64,000 bases of DNA from an uncultured Clostridia bacterium (lineage in GTDB: Bacteria > Bacillota > Clostridia > Oscillospirales > CAG-272). The notes under the pieces were generated by a model, which was not told the DNA's origin, did not search any database, and saw only the letters and a program-made list of their open reading frames with translations. A program made the translations under genes and the position numbers. Shown piece after piece: positions 18,314 through 26,786 of the stretch. The first letter of the stretch is position 1. Every line of letters begins with the position of its first letter. The DNA lies in assembly GCA_947631765.1 (NCBI GenBank), contig CANRMP010000011.1, positions 1 to 64,000 on the forward strand, read 5' to 3'.

Positions 18314-18341
18314 ATTTTTACCACCTATTCACACTTTATGC
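18314..18341 (-). promoter_or_regulatory. Forespore sigma (F/G) type promoter
   Basis: On the minus strand GCATA (18337-18341) and GGTAAAAAT (18314-18322) are 14 bases apart. This matches the known pattern GYATA then GGNNANANT of sigma-F/sigma-G promoters. Its position just ahead of the SpoIIQ-like gene fits the known control of spoIIQ. No sigma-A boxes are seen there. Confidence 0.55.
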
Positions 18342-18422
18342 AACTTTTTATCCCTTCTTTGCCATAATAACCGTTTTGCGCTTGTCACGGCGCGGAAAAA
18401 AGCCTATTTGTAAAAATTATTT

Positions 18423-18968
18423 TTACAGATATTTCTGCATGTAAAATTCTTTTCGGTATGTTCCGTCCCTTAATTTGAAAGCGTTGGGCTTTTCTGATAC
18501 AACACAAAAACCGAATTTCTCATACAGGTGTCTTGCGCGCCGATTTCCTTCGATAAACTCAATCTCCATGATTTCTGTTCCGCGTTTTCTTGCCGCCGCT
18601 ATGAGTTCATTAAAACAAGCGGTGCCTATTCCGAGGTTCCAATAATCCTTGATAATTGCAATGGCAATTGTCGCGCGATGAGAGGTTTTTATATCGCTTT
18701 TAAAATTTATCTCGCAATTGCCGACTACCTCGCCGTCAACATAGCAGCTTATCGCCAAAACATGGGGCGACATGCGAAGGCGACTCACCCAGCCTTCCTC
18801 TTGCTCAACCGTGAGATTCCATTCTTCGGGATAGCGTAAGAGATATTCTGTTTCCCCGCTTGCCCTTTTAATGTAATTTAACAGCTTTTTCGCATCCTCA
18901 ACGCACGGGCTTTTCAGAACCGCCTTTTGCCCGTTTTTGAGCGTTATTTGTTTTTCTTCAAATATCAT
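18423..18968 (-). CDS. GNAT family N-acetyltransferase
   Basis: An acetyl-CoA dependent N-acetyltransferase of 181 residues. The acetyl-CoA loop is KDYWNLGIGTACFNELI, and the C-terminal part has FIEGNRRARHLYEKFGF, typical of the RimI/RimJ-like GNAT fold. The substrate is unknown; small molecules, antibiotics or protein N termini are all possible. The start at 18968 is chosen because AAGGAG lies 7 bases before it. It follows the P-loop kinase gene by 22 bases and shares its attenuated transcript. Confidence 0.88.
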   Translation of the reverse strand: MIFEEKQITLKNGQKAVLKSPCVEDAKKLLNYIKRASGETEYLLRYPEEWNLTVEQEEGWVSRLRMSPHVLAISCYVDGEVVGNCEINFKSDIKTSHRATIAIAIIKDYWNLGIGTACFNELIAAARKRGTEIMEIEFIEGNRRARHLYEKFGFCVVSEKPNAFKLRDGTYRKEFYMQKYL

Positions 18969-18990
18969 TGTTATACTCCTTCCGTTTAAT

Positions 18991-19569
18991 TTACTCACCT
19001 ATTGCAAAGTGTGTCTTTATAAGCTTTGCGGCGTCGTTTGGGGCTATATTTGTGTTGTTGAGCTTCATATAGTTTTCAAGCGGCAGCTTCTCTCCGTCAT
19101 ATGAATTGAGCCGAAACTTTTCGCTTGTCTCCCTCATTTCAGCCTCGCTCCAATCGAGGTCGCGCTTTGATTCCTTGTGAAGCAGACGGTTCTCACTTTT
19201 GTTTCTGATAAGACGAACGTCAAAATCGGCACAAAGCTCGACCACACAGCATTTTGCGCCGTTTGATTTGAACGTCTCGACAAGACCGGTTATATAATCA
19301 AGGTCGCTTTGACAATCAAACGCGCACATATAGGTAAAAATGAGCCCGGGAAGATTTCCTGCGGCAAAAAGCTCAAAAACCTTCTGTCTGATTGTACGGT
19401 TAAGCTCTCTGAATTCTTCAACCTCGTTCGGCGCAAAAAGCTTTCGCGCAAGCTCGATTGACATATGATTGTGAAACAGCCGCAGTCCGGTGATTTTGGC
19501 AAGCTCCTGCCCCACGGTCATTTTGCCGACGGCGTGCGGTCCTATGATAATGACAAAGGTTTTTTGCAT
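18991..19569 (-). CDS. P-loop kinase/AAA-type ATPase, substrate unknown
   Basis: A 192-residue single-domain P-loop protein. Walker A is GPHAVGKMT at residues 9-17, followed by HNHMSIELARKLF, as in small-molecule kinases of the AAA_33/CPT-like group. Later RNKSENR could form a lid. The nucleotide-binding class is clear but the substrate is not. The ATG at 19569 has AAGGAGGAACG before it, and that ribosome site lies immediately after a terminator hairpin. It is the first structural gene after the leader peptide and is transcribed with the acetyltransferase. The pairing of a kinase and an acetyltransferase behind an attenuator recalls inducible drug-modifying genes, which is inference. Confidence 0.78.
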   Translation of the reverse strand: MQKTFVIIIGPHAVGKMTVGQELAKITGLRLFHNHMSIELARKLFAPNEVEEFRELNRTIRQKVFELFAAGNLPGLIFTYMCAFDCQSDLDYITGLVETFKSNGAKCCVVELCADFDVRLIRNKSENRLLHKESKRDLDWSEAEMRETSEKFRLNSYDGEKLPLENYMKLNNTNIAPNDAAKLIKTHFAIGE

Positions 19570-19587
19570 GATTTTTCGTTCCTCCTT

Positions 19588-19635
19588 AAAAAATAGAAAA
19601 ACGGTACAAATCGAATCTTCTTCGACTTGCACCGT
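19588..19635 (-). terminator. Attenuator terminator before the kinase gene
   Basis: On the minus strand a 15-bp stem (19621-19635 with 19601-19615, two G-U pairs, 5-base loop) is followed by a U-rich run TTTTTCTATTTTTT. The ribosome-binding site of the kinase gene begins right after it. This is an intrinsic terminator placed inside a leader rather than after a gene. Confidence 0.85.
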
Positions 19636-19666
19636 TACTAACCGAATTATTTATAATCCATGCGGA

Positions 19667-19780
19667 TTATACGGAAATTTGGGTACGACAATACAAGCCC
19701 GACAAGCTCCCGTAACGGGGCTCTTCGTCGCGCATAGTGGCAGTAATATTAAGGGCAAAAACGTTAATACAGACCTTCAT
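19667..19780 (-). CDS. Leader peptide of the kinase/acetyltransferase operon
   Basis: A 37-codon open frame that starts 23 bases after the predicted transcription start, with AGAGGAG placed 7 bases before the ATG. The peptide begins MKVCINVFALNITATMRDEE and contains two cysteines and three serines, with no signal peptide. Its stop codon falls in a palindrome (TATAATCC/GGATTATA), and the attenuator follows about 30 bases on. Codons 27-30 can pair with the 5' arm of the terminator (10 pairs, one bulge), giving a possible antiterminator. No homologue is recognised. Translation is inferred from the signals. Confidence 0.6.
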   Translation of the reverse strand: MKVCINVFALNITATMRDEEPRYGSLSGLYCRTQISV

Positions 19781-19809
19781 TGCCGTACTCCTCTCTGAAA
19801 TTTTTAAGC

Positions 19810-19838
19810 AGTATACCATAATATTGTGCGTTTGTCAA
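19810..19838 (-). promoter_or_regulatory. Promoter of the attenuated kinase/acetyltransferase operon
   Basis: TTGACA (19833-19838) and TATACT (19810-19815) on the minus strand are 17 bp apart. The only downstream start nearby is the leader peptide. Confidence 0.8.
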
Positions 19839-19885
19839 TAGCAAAATATAAAAATTTCGCCGTGGCTTGTAAGGTTTACATAATC

Positions 19886-19937
19886 TAATCCCCATATCGC
19901 AAATATGCTTTTTCAAGCGTCTGCTCAATGGGGATTA
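19886..19937. repeat. 10-bp inverted repeat
   Basis: TAATCCCCAT and ATGGGGATTA form a perfect 10-bp inverted repeat around a 32-base spacer. It lies between the attenuated operon promoter and the aconitase terminator. No function is evident. Confidence 0.5.
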
Positions 19938-19977
19938 TATATCGGTCAGATGGACATTAAAAACGTATGCCAAACGA

Positions 19978-20013
19978 TTTTCGCCGCGCTTCGTGCAGGA
20001 AGCGCGGCGAAAA
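19978..20013 (-). terminator. Terminator of the aconitase gene
   Basis: A 15-bp perfect stem with GCCGCGC in its core and a 6-base loop, flanked by A and T runs on both sides, so it can act in either direction. It starts 15 bases after the aconitase stop. Confidence 0.85.
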
Positions 20014-20027
20014 AGTTTTAAAGAGCT

Positions 20028-22265
20028 TTACCGTTTATAATAGTTTATCAGGCAGCCGTCAAGAAGAATTTGTCTGTCGTCCGGCGAAAGGTTTTCAAGA
20101 TAAAGAGTAGCGTCGCGCAAGGGCGCGCCGTCCTTTGGAATTACCTTGACATTCAGACTTGTTTCTCCCTTTTCAAGCGCCTCACGCACGCCGCCGACAA
20201 AGATATAGTCGCCGACCTTCACCGGAAAATCACCCTTTACCGTAAAGGGCAAAATACCCCAGTTAATGAGATTTGAGCGGTAGCGTTTGGTTGCGTATTC
20301 GTTTGCGATATTTGCAAGTCCGCCGAGAACTCTCTGACAGGAAGCCGCCTGTTCTCTGGCGCTTCCGTCGCCCGGCTTTACAGCGCATATAAGCGAGCCG
20401 AGCATTATATCCTTTGGGTCGGCGTCGGTTATTTTTGAAAGAATGTCATATACCGCGTCAAGCTCATAAATATGCTCGCCCGCAAGGCGGCGTTTTTCCA
20501 TCGCCCGCACCTCTTTTGCTCCCGGCACGTACGAAGGGTCCTTTCTTGAGAGCGCAAAGGAGGAGAGCTTTTCGGGGTTTGAACGGTACGACGAGGTGTC
20601 GCCCGATGGAATAAGCTCATCGGTCGTTGTCACCGGGTCGGTAATAACGGTGACCGTTTTTATAAGCATATTGTCAGCGGCGGGGGTAAATTCAGGCCAG
20701 TCGGCAATATTCGGTCCGAAAACAAGCTCAGCCTCGGGCATCGGTCTGCCGTATCCGTTATACACTCTGTTTTTGTATACCGTGCCGTCGAATTTGTAAT
20801 TCGGTTTGCTGTATGTAATATCAAGCTCGGTTGCCGCGGTGAGCTTGCCGCCGTTTGCCGCCGTTGCGGCGATCGACCTCGAATCCATGAGCGCCACTGC
20901 CGCAATTTGATTGTCTCCGGGCTTACTGCCCTCGCGGTTGGGAAAATTCCTTGTGCTGTGTCTGATTGAAAGCGAGCCGTTTGAGGGAACGTCTCCCGCG
21001 CCGAAGCACGGACCACAAAAAGCGCTTCTTATTGTCGCGCCCGCCGTGATAAGCTTTGCGGCGCGCCCGCTTCTGAGCAGCTCGAGCATGACCGGCTGGG
21101 ATGCGGGATAAACCGAAAGCGAAAAATGTCCGTTGCCTGTGGAAGCGTTTTCAAGAATATCGCTTGCCGCCGCGAGGTTGTCGTATGTACCGCCGGCGCA
21201 GCCGGCAATAACGCCCTGATCGACGTAAAATCCGTCTTTCTTGAGCTTTGAGCGCAAGTTCAGCCTTCCCTCGGGCACTCCAAGCTGAGTGTGAGCGGTC
21301 CTTTCGGTCTCGATAAGAATATCCTCCGCGTTATACAAAAACTCTTTTATCGTATAAGCGTTTGAGGGGTGGAAAGGCAGGGCGATCATCGGCTCGATTG
21401 TCGAAAGGTCAATCTCAATAAGTCCGTCATAGTACGCGACATTTTTAGGCATGAGCTTCTTATAATCGTCGGCTCTGCCGTGAAGCGCAAGATACTCCTT
21501 GGTCCTTTCGTCGGTCTCCCAAATTGAAGAAAGGCAGGTGGTTTCGGTTGTCATTACGTCAATGCCGTTTCTGAATTCCATGGGCAGATTTGAAATTCCC
21601 TCTCCCACAAATTCAAGCACCTTATTTTTAACAAATCCCGACGCAAAGACCTCCTTGATAAGGGCAAGCGCCACGTCCTGCGGTCCCACTCCGTCTTTGG
21701 GCGCGCCGGTGAGGTAAACGCAGATAATTTCGGGATAGCTTATATCGTATGTTTTTGAAAGCAGCTGTTTGACAAGCTCGGGACCGCCCTCGCCGACTGC
21801 CATGCACCCGATAGCTCCGTATCTTGTGTGGGAATCGGAGCCGAGTATCATCTTTCCGCACCCGGCAAAGCACTCTCTCATGTATGAATGTATCACCGCC
21901 TGATGCGCGGGCACGTATATTCCGCCGTATTTTTTTGCCGCCGAAAGCCCGAATGCGTGGTCGTCTTCGTTTATCGTTCCTCCCACTGCGCAAAGCGAAT
22001 TGTGGCAGTTTGTGAGCACATACGGAAGGGGAAATTCACGTATGCCCGACGCGCGCGCGGTCTGAATTATTCCCACGTAGGTTATATCGTGTGAGGCTAT
22101 TGCGTCAAACTTTATTTTCAGCTTTTCGTCATTGCCCGAGGTGTTATGAGCGGTTAAAATCGAATAAGCCATAGTGCCCCTTTTGGCAATCTCGGGAGAA
22201 ATATCGCTTTTTTCGGCGAGAACATTATCAACAAGGTATATACCTTTTTTTGTGGATTTTACCAT
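20028..22265 (-). CDS. Aconitate hydratase
   Basis: Isomerises citrate to isocitrate through aconitate with a 4Fe-4S cluster. The 745-residue protein has the [14 protein letters not shown] start and [20 protein letters not shown] around residue 145. [10 protein letters not shown] and [16 protein letters not shown] supply cluster cysteines, and a swivel domain with the NWGILPF motif lies near residue 680. It resembles the clostridial monomeric hydratase branch rather than AcnA or AcnB, so no symbol is given. AAAGGAA precedes the start. It lies 89 bases after the PI-PLC-like gene on the same strand; co-transcription is possible. A related hydratase of another acid cannot be excluded. Confidence 0.88.
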   Translation of the reverse strand: MVKSTKKGIYLVDNVLAEKSDISPEIAKRGTMAYSILTAHNTSGNDEKLKIKFDAIASHDITYVGIIQTARASGIREFPLPYVLTNCHNSLCAVGGTINEDDHAFGLSAAKKYGGIYVPAHQAVIHSYMRECFAGCGKMILGSDSHTRYGAIGCMAVGEGGPELVKQLLSKTYDISYPEIICVYLTGAPKDGVGPQDVALALIKEVFASGFVKNKVLEFVGEGISNLPMEFRNGIDVMTTETTCLSSIWETDERTKEYLALHGRADDYKKLMPKNVAYYDGLIEIDLSTIEPMIALPFHPSNAYTIKEFLYNAEDILIETERTAHTQLGVPEGRLNLRSKLKKDGFYVDQGVIAGCAGGTYDNLAAASDILENASTGNGHFSLSVYPASQPVMLELLRSGRAAKLITAGATIRSAFCGPCFGAGDVPSNGSLSIRHSTRNFPNREGSKPGDNQIAAVALMDSRSIAATAANGGKLTAATELDITYSKPNYKFDGTVYKNRVYNGYGRPMPEAELVFGPNIADWPEFTPAADNMLIKTVTVITDPVTTTDELIPSGDTSSYRSNPEKLSSFALSRKDPSYVPGAKEVRAMEKRRLAGEHIYELDAVYDILSKITDADPKDIMLGSLICAVKPGDGSAREQAASCQRVLGGLANIANEYATKRYRSNLINWGILPFTVKGDFPVKVGDYIFVGGVREALEKGETSLNVKVIPKDGAPLRDATLYLENLSPDDRQILLDGCLINYYKR

Positions 22266-22354
22266 TATTTATAATTCCTTTCGGTAGATTAAATATAAAA
22301 AACAGAAACGCGTGTTTTTTGTCTTTGAAAGCACCTGTGAGATTTCTTTGTGGA

Positions 22355-23515
22355 TTACTGTGCCGCGAAATTCAAGGCGATAAGTGCGCTTGCAAGGTCG
22401 GCTGTAATAAAATCAATGGCAAAGGTTCCGTAACAGCCCGGGCAAGAAAGTCCGGTTATATATTCGGCAAATCTGCCGTTTATTACGTTTGAAACTCCTG
22501 TAATATCTATGGAGTTTATGTATCCGCTTGTGAAATTCAAGCAGAAGGTGCTGCGTTTATTGCTTGAATGAGCAAAGGTTATAAGCGCTGTGATATCCGA
22601 CCACTTCTCGTCGATTTTATCGGCGGTCTCAACGTTGTAATTGTCCTGAACTCTCATCGGAACTCCGTTATTCATGGTAAACGTTCTGTCGTCTCCCCAG
22701 TTGCTCTGGCATGAAATGCCCTTTCCGTTCGAATCGCAGCGGGACATAAATACAATTTTCCCCCTTGCTTCGCCCAAAGTCGGCATACTGTTCTTAGTGT
22801 ACCAGCTCTCTTTAAATTTGTTGATGGCGCCGATTAATGCGTTGGCAAAGCCCGCTTCGTCCGCGTCCTCCTCTTTTATGCTCATTATTATCGTCTCATT
22901 CGGATGCGCCGACAAAAATTCCAAGCACTCGTTCTGAACGTCATCAAATGTCATGTCCATACCGAGTATTCCGTGATAAACCTGAAGCTTGTCTTCAATC
23001 AGCTTAAGACGAATGTCAAGAAAACGCGCCCCCGCGTTCAGCTGGTCGGTAATGCTGAGACTTTGACACTGCCCTATTCCGAAAACGCCCTTTTGCGCGC
23101 CGCTGTCATGAGTGCCGGGTATCGTAATGTCTGCAAGTGAAAGCGAATCGGGCAGCTGTCTCATCCATTCCGCGGCGTCTTTATCCCAGCTTGCCAAAAC
23201 CTTGTCAATACTCCGCTTCTCCGTCGTCCCGCATGTCAAGCATTTGCGGCTCTCGCTGCCTTCTGCGTCAAAAGTGGGACTCTTCGTCACCTTCCACTCA
23301 TCAAAGCTGTGCTCAATAGTTGGTATCGCCTCGGTCTCAACCTCGTTGCATATCGAACATGTGCGGCTCCGACTGCCCTCTTCGGCACACGTCGCTTCTT
23401 TCGTCACACTCCATTCGTTCCAGTCGTGCGTGTGCAACTTACCGCCCGCACAACTCATCAAAAATAATAATGAAAGTAATAATATGATACCGATAGTCGG
23501 TGTGTGTTTTTTCAT
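22355..23515 (-). CDS. PI-PLC-like phosphodiesterase lipoprotein
   Basis: A secreted lipoprotein of 386 residues (lipobox LMSC, Cys22). Residues 28-105 hold two 36-residue repeats of the type H-x-W-x-W-x-V-T-K ending in CxxC pairs (TCSICNEVETEAIP and KCLTCGTTEKRSID), seen in clostridial surface proteins. The rest is a phosphatidylinositol-specific phospholipase C X domain: DITIPGTHDSGA with the first catalytic His, DIRLK, VYHG with the second His, and SIKEE. It would cleave phosphoinositides or a glycan-linked lipid at the cell surface. The true substrate is unknown. Confidence 0.87.
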   Translation of the reverse strand: MKKHTPTIGIILLLSLLFLMSCAGGKLHTHDWNEWSVTKEATCAEEGSRSRTCSICNEVETEAIPTIEHSFDEWKVTKSPTFDAEGSESRKCLTCGTTEKRSIDKVLASWDKDAAEWMRQLPDSLSLADITIPGTHDSGAQKGVFGIGQCQSLSITDQLNAGARFLDIRLKLIEDKLQVYHGILGMDMTFDDVQNECLEFLSAHPNETIIMSIKEEDADEAGFANALIGAINKFKESWYTKNSMPTLGEARGKIVFMSRCDSNGKGISCQSNWGDDRTFTMNNGVPMRVQDNYNVETADKIDEKWSDITALITFAHSSNKRSTFCLNFTSGYINSIDITGVSNVINGRFAEYITGLSCPGCYGTFAIDFITADLASALIALNFAAQ

Positions 23516-23594
23516 GCCGCTTCTCCCGTCACTGTATAAAATGCCTCATGCGTCAGCCCGCATTTTCGTATGCACTCAACTTTGCACCATTATA

Positions 23595-23623
23595 AGTTTA
23601 ACACACCCCACCGCCTTTGTCAA
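23595..23623 (-). promoter_or_regulatory. Promoter of the PI-PLC-like gene
   Basis: TTGACA (23618-23623) and TAAACT (23595-23600) on the minus strand are 17 bp apart. An inverted repeat AAAATGC/GCATTTT lies in the leader between this promoter and the start codon. Confidence 0.65.
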
Positions 23624-23663
23624 GCATTTTGTAGCCTTGGATGTGAAAGGTGAGGTTAAGTGG

Positions 23664-23980
23664 TTCGCGCTCTGCGAAGCGCTACGACGGGGCTAAGGGG
23701 GTTTCTCGCTCTGCGGAGTGCGACGGGGAAAGCTAAGGGCGTTTCGCGCTCTTCGGAGCGCGACGGGGGCTCTGCCCCCTCGACCCCGCCGCCTTTTGTA
23801 AAGGCGGAAAAACATACGTACGCTCGTACAGTGCGTGCTCGCGCTTTGCGCCGTGAGTCTGTCTCACTACGTTCGACAGATAGCGGTCAGTCTGTATGCG
23901 CGCCGCTTCAAGTAAGCTTGAGCGGCGCGTATACACCCCGACCTGCAAACCTTTCGGTTTGCCTCACGGCGCAGAGCTTA
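23664..23980 (-). repeat. Structured repeat element, copy B
   Basis: Same hairpin order as copy A but in the opposite orientation. It has GCAAACC/GGTTTGC, a long GCGCCGCT/AGCGGCGC stem, CCGCC/GGCGG, and GGGGGC/GCCCCC. Three tandem GCGCTC/GAGCGC-type hairpin units of about 35 bp follow at its left end. Here the element stands ahead of a gene start (PI-PLC-like) rather than behind a stop codon. Short open frames inside it are not credible genes. Confidence 0.85.
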
Positions 23981-24611
23981 AATTTGCTGTAACATTAAAA
24001 CCTCGTGCGACTTGGTTGTTGCTTACGAAATGTGTCGTAAAGCGGAACGTGTTTGAAAATCTGTACTTGAAATATATAGCAAATTTTTCGCTTCGTGCGG
24101 ACTTTATGTAACCCATATCGCCTATTTTTCTATCATTTCTTGCCTCATCTTCCCCCACGCTCCCCCGCCGCGGGACGTGGGGGAAGATGAGGCAAGATGT
24201 AGCCAAAGAAATAAAGGGAGTGACAACAAAGAGCGAGCAATTGCAACATTTTTAGCTATAAACGAACGGCTACAGCTGCGTGAGAGAAAGATTATACAAA
24301 CCGTAGCCGAAAAAATAGCAGGGACGGCAACGGAAAGTCCACACTAACCAACCGTTCCCGCAATCTTTAACAAAACATGCGGCGAGGGGAAAAGAAAGGC
24401 AAGGCGTCGTCAGAAAAAGTCACTTAACTACGAGCACGCAAAAAGCGTTTTGGGCGCCGTCAATGTTAAAAAAGCAAAAAAAGTAAGTCATATCGTTTTC
24501 TCCGGCACATTAAGTACAACGAACAAACGATATGACTGTTTTTCCAATATTATACAGCTGCATTTTGCTTTACCTTCGATTTCCGAAAGCATAACACATT
24601 TTTTGCAATTT
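23981..24611. other. Gene-free spacer between repeat copies B and C
   Basis: About 630 bases without a convincing gene. It holds a perfect 22-bp hairpin (listed separately) and, after it, a 12-bp inverted repeat (24486-24497 with 24524-24535) followed by TGTTTTT that could be a terminator. A short frame across 24180-24340 reads like a charged helical peptide but has no proper start, and may be a gene relic. Confidence 0.6.
24138..24197. repeat. Perfect 22-bp inverted repeat
   Basis: Arms at 24138-24159 and 24176-24197 are exact reverse complements, with a 16-base C/G-rich loop. The arms contain CTCATCTTCCCCCACG. No T-run follows on either strand, so it is not a normal terminator. It sits midway between two oppositely oriented copies of the structured repeat. 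Confidence 0.85.
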
Positions 24612-24878
24612 ACGCTTTGCGCCGGGAGCAAACCGTAGGTTTGCGGGTCGGGATATATATGCGGCGTGCAAGCTTGCTTGCTTCGCCGCATATATATCCC
24701 GACCGCTCTCCTCTAAGCGGAACGATTGAGGAGAGCGGCGCAAAGCGCATCTTAGCACCGTGCGAGCGCCCGTTTGTTTCTCCGGCTTTTCAAAGGCCGG
24801 CGGGGTCGAGGGGCTGAGCCACCGTCGCGCTCCGCAGAGCGCGAAATCCCCTTCAGCTACGCGCCGCCGCAGCGGCGA
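24612..24878 (+). repeat. Structured repeat element, copy C
   Basis: Same order as copy A: outer stem GCTTTGCGCC/GGCGCAAAGC, GCAAACC/GGTTTGC, a 19-bp perfect stem beginning TCGGGATATATATGC, CCGCTCTCCTC/GAGGAGAGCGG, CCGGC/GCCGG, then the GCGCTC/GAGCGC hairpin and a CGCCGC/GCGGCG hairpin. It ends 28 bases from the thiI stop codon. Confidence 0.85.
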
Positions 24879-24905
24879 AACGCCCCACGAGACCGCGCCA
24901 AGGTA

Positions 24906-26087
24906 TCAATAAACGCTAATCAAGCGGTTTTCAAGAGCTTGCAGAGCTTCATTTTCAAGGCGTCCGAAGTCGATTTTATTTTCCTCTTCAAGGACCTTAG
25001 AAAGCTCCGGTTGAGTTTTAGGGTGTTTTGGGGTAAATACAGTACAGCAATCCTCGTAGGGGATGACGGAGGTTTCAAAGGTACCGATTTTACGGGCTTT
25101 TTCGACTATTTCCTCCTTATCGAGTCCGATACAGGGGCGGAAGACGGTTATATTTGCCGCGTTGTCGGTAACTCTGAGTGCCCTCATTGTCTGGCTTGCG
25201 ACCTGTCCCAAGGACTCACCGGTGACAAGGACGTCGCAGGAATGCATTTTAGCGACTCTACAGGCTATTCTCATCATGCTTCGGCGAAGCAGGAGGGTGA
25301 AATAGTCCTCGTTGGCAACTCTTTTAATTTCCTCCTGAATAGCGGTGAGAGAGACCACGTTTACTCTTATTCTGCCGGTATACTCGCAAAGCTCTTTTGC
25401 GAGGGTCATGACCTTTTCCTTTGCAAGCTCGCTGGTGTACGGTATCGATTCAAAATGAATTGCTTCCAAGAGAGCGCCTCTTTTTGCCACCATATAGCCC
25501 GCGACCGGACTGTCGATACCTCCGGAAAGCAGGAGAAGCGCCTTGCCGGACGTGCCGTACGGTATGCCGCCGGCTCCTCTTTCGGCGTTTGCGTGCAGGA
25601 AGGCATATTCTTCTCTTATTTCGACGCGCACGGTGACCTCGGGCTTGTTCACGTCGACCCTCAAGGCGGGCATTACCTCAAGCAGCGCACCTCCGACCTC
25701 GGCGGCAAGCTCGGGAGAGGTCAGCGGGAAGCGCTTGTCGCTTCTTTTCCCTTCGACCTTGAAGGTTTTCGCACCTTTGATAAAAGCGGGCAGATAATCC
25801 ACGGCGCATTGTATAATAGCGCCAAGCTCCTTTTCGACGGCGACGGCGCGGGTAACGGTAGCGATACCGAAAACGTTTTTGACTCGGCGAAGCGCCTCGT
25901 CCAAATCGCAATCATCCGAGACGGGCTTGATATACAGAGTGGACTGCGCGTAATACGCGTCAAACTCGCCGATATCGGAAAGACGCGCCTTGACCGCGCC
26001 GAGCAGAGCCCTCTCGAATTGTCCTTTGTTCAGCCCCTTAAGCACTATTTCACCGTATTTGCACAGTATAAATTCTCTGTATTTCAT
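24906..26087 (-). CDS. thiI: tRNA 4-thiouridine sulfurtransferase
   Basis: Adenylates and thiolates U8 of tRNA and can supply sulfur for thiamine thiazole. The 393-residue protein has an N-terminal ferredoxin-like region and a THUMP domain to about residue 165. A PP-loop ATPase domain follows, with LLSGGIDSPVAGYMVAKRG and the cysteine-bearing CTGESLG-like segment VTGESLGQVASQ. It lacks the C-terminal rhodanese domain, as is usual in Firmicutes. GGGAGATG precedes the start. The usual cysteine desulfurase neighbour is absent. Repeat copy C follows the stop codon. Confidence 0.96.
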   Translation of the reverse strand: MKYREFILCKYGEIVLKGLNKGQFERALLGAVKARLSDIGEFDAYYAQSTLYIKPVSDDCDLDEALRRVKNVFGIATVTRAVAVEKELGAIIQCAVDYLPAFIKGAKTFKVEGKRSDKRFPLTSPELAAEVGGALLEVMPALRVDVNKPEVTVRVEIREEYAFLHANAERGAGGIPYGTSGKALLLLSGGIDSPVAGYMVAKRGALLEAIHFESIPYTSELAKEKVMTLAKELCEYTGRIRVNVVSLTAIQEEIKRVANEDYFTLLLRRSMMRIACRVAKMHSCDVLVTGESLGQVASQTMRALRVTDNAANITVFRPCIGLDKEEIVEKARKIGTFETSVIPYEDCCTVFTPKHPKTQPELSKVLEEENKIDFGRLENEALQALENRLISVY

Positions 26088-26116
26088 AGTTTCATCTCCC
26101 TTATTTTCTGAAAATC

Positions 26117-26145
26117 ATTATAGCATATTCAAACAGGAAAATCAA
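26117..26145 (-). promoter_or_regulatory. Promoter of thiI
   Basis: TTGATT (26140-26145) and an extended -10 TGCTATAAT (TATAAT at 26117-26122) on the minus strand are 17 bp apart. Confidence 0.7.
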
Positions 26146-26152
26146 GCGGCTA

Positions 26153-26182
26153 TTGACACCGTCCTTTGTTGTGTTATATAAT
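26153..26182 (+). promoter_or_regulatory. Promoter of the two membrane-protein genes
   Basis: TTGACA and TATAAT are 18 bp apart, about 35 bases before the first start codon. It is divergent from the thiI promoter. Confidence 0.75.
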
Positions 26183-26216
26183 ATATCCGACATAATAAAA
26201 CGGGGGAGCCAGAGAC

Positions 26217-26786
26217 ATGAAAATAAAAAAGCAGGCAAAGCAGGTAATAAGCTATCTCAAGGAGCAAAAAAGCGAGGACGGGTACGTTAATATTGACGTG
26301 CGGATTTGCGAAGGGGAGCTTTACGACAAGCTTTCAACCGGAAAAAGCCTTGACCTTGCGCCCGAGATATACGATTTTATTGACAGAGAAGCCAACATTG
26401 TTCCTCATTCAATACCTCTTAATATAAGATTTCATCTTGATTTTGCCGTGAACGAGGACGAGGTACGCAAACTGATGCACCGGCATTACACAATAAAATC
26501 CTATGATTTGCTTTGGGACATGGCGGCAAATTTTCGCAAATGCATCGGTTTTTCGATTTTCGGAGTCGCCGTAATTGCGCTCTATCTCTATTTTGCACTG
26601 GCAAGAGACGAGGCAATGGCAAGCGAAATTCTCTCGATTATAGGCTCCTTTTCTCTCTGGGAGGCGGCGGACGCCTATTTGCTCGAAAGACCGGTAATAA
26701 AGCGCGCGCTTCGCAACAATCGGCAAAATATTGAGCAAAAAACAGAATTTATATACGAAAATGAAAATAAAAAGGAACTTGAATGA
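26217..26786 (+). CDS. Membrane protein of unknown function
   Basis: Not recognised. The protein has 189 residues: a charged, mixed cytoplasmic region (1-105), one clear membrane helix at about 107-128 (CIGFSIFGVAVIALYLYFAL), a possible second weaker hydrophobic stretch near 135-152, and a basic then acidic tail. The N-terminal part contains NIDVRICEGELYDKL and SIPLNIRFHLDFAV, suggesting a small folded beta domain. GGGGGAGCC precedes the start. It overlaps the YdcF-type gene by 4 bases (ATGA), so the two products are made together. Confidence 0.75.
   Translation: MKIKKQAKQVISYLKEQKSEDGYVNIDVRICEGELYDKLSTGKSLDLAPEIYDFIDREANIVPHSIPLNIRFHLDFAVNEDEVRKLMHRHYTIKSYDLLWDMAANFRKCIGFSIFGVAVIALYLYFALARDEAMASEILSIIGSFSLWEAADAYLLERPVIKRALRNNRQNIEQKTEFIYENENKKELE

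Noticed and set aside
23660..23992. Short open frames inside structured repeat copy B (and similar ones in A, C and D).
   Set aside because: They are Arg/Ser-rich translations of GC-rich hairpins with no ribosome site, and differ in frame between copies.
24180..24340. A charged peptide-like frame in the spacer between repeats B and C.
   Set aside because: Its reading starts inside the 22-bp hairpin, has no start codon with a ribosome site, and is about 60 residues; kept only as a possible relic.
24774..26111. A 445-codon open frame on the + strand opposite thiI.
   Set aside because: It is an antisense shadow of a well-conserved gene and runs out of a structured repeat; no ribosome site or family resemblance.
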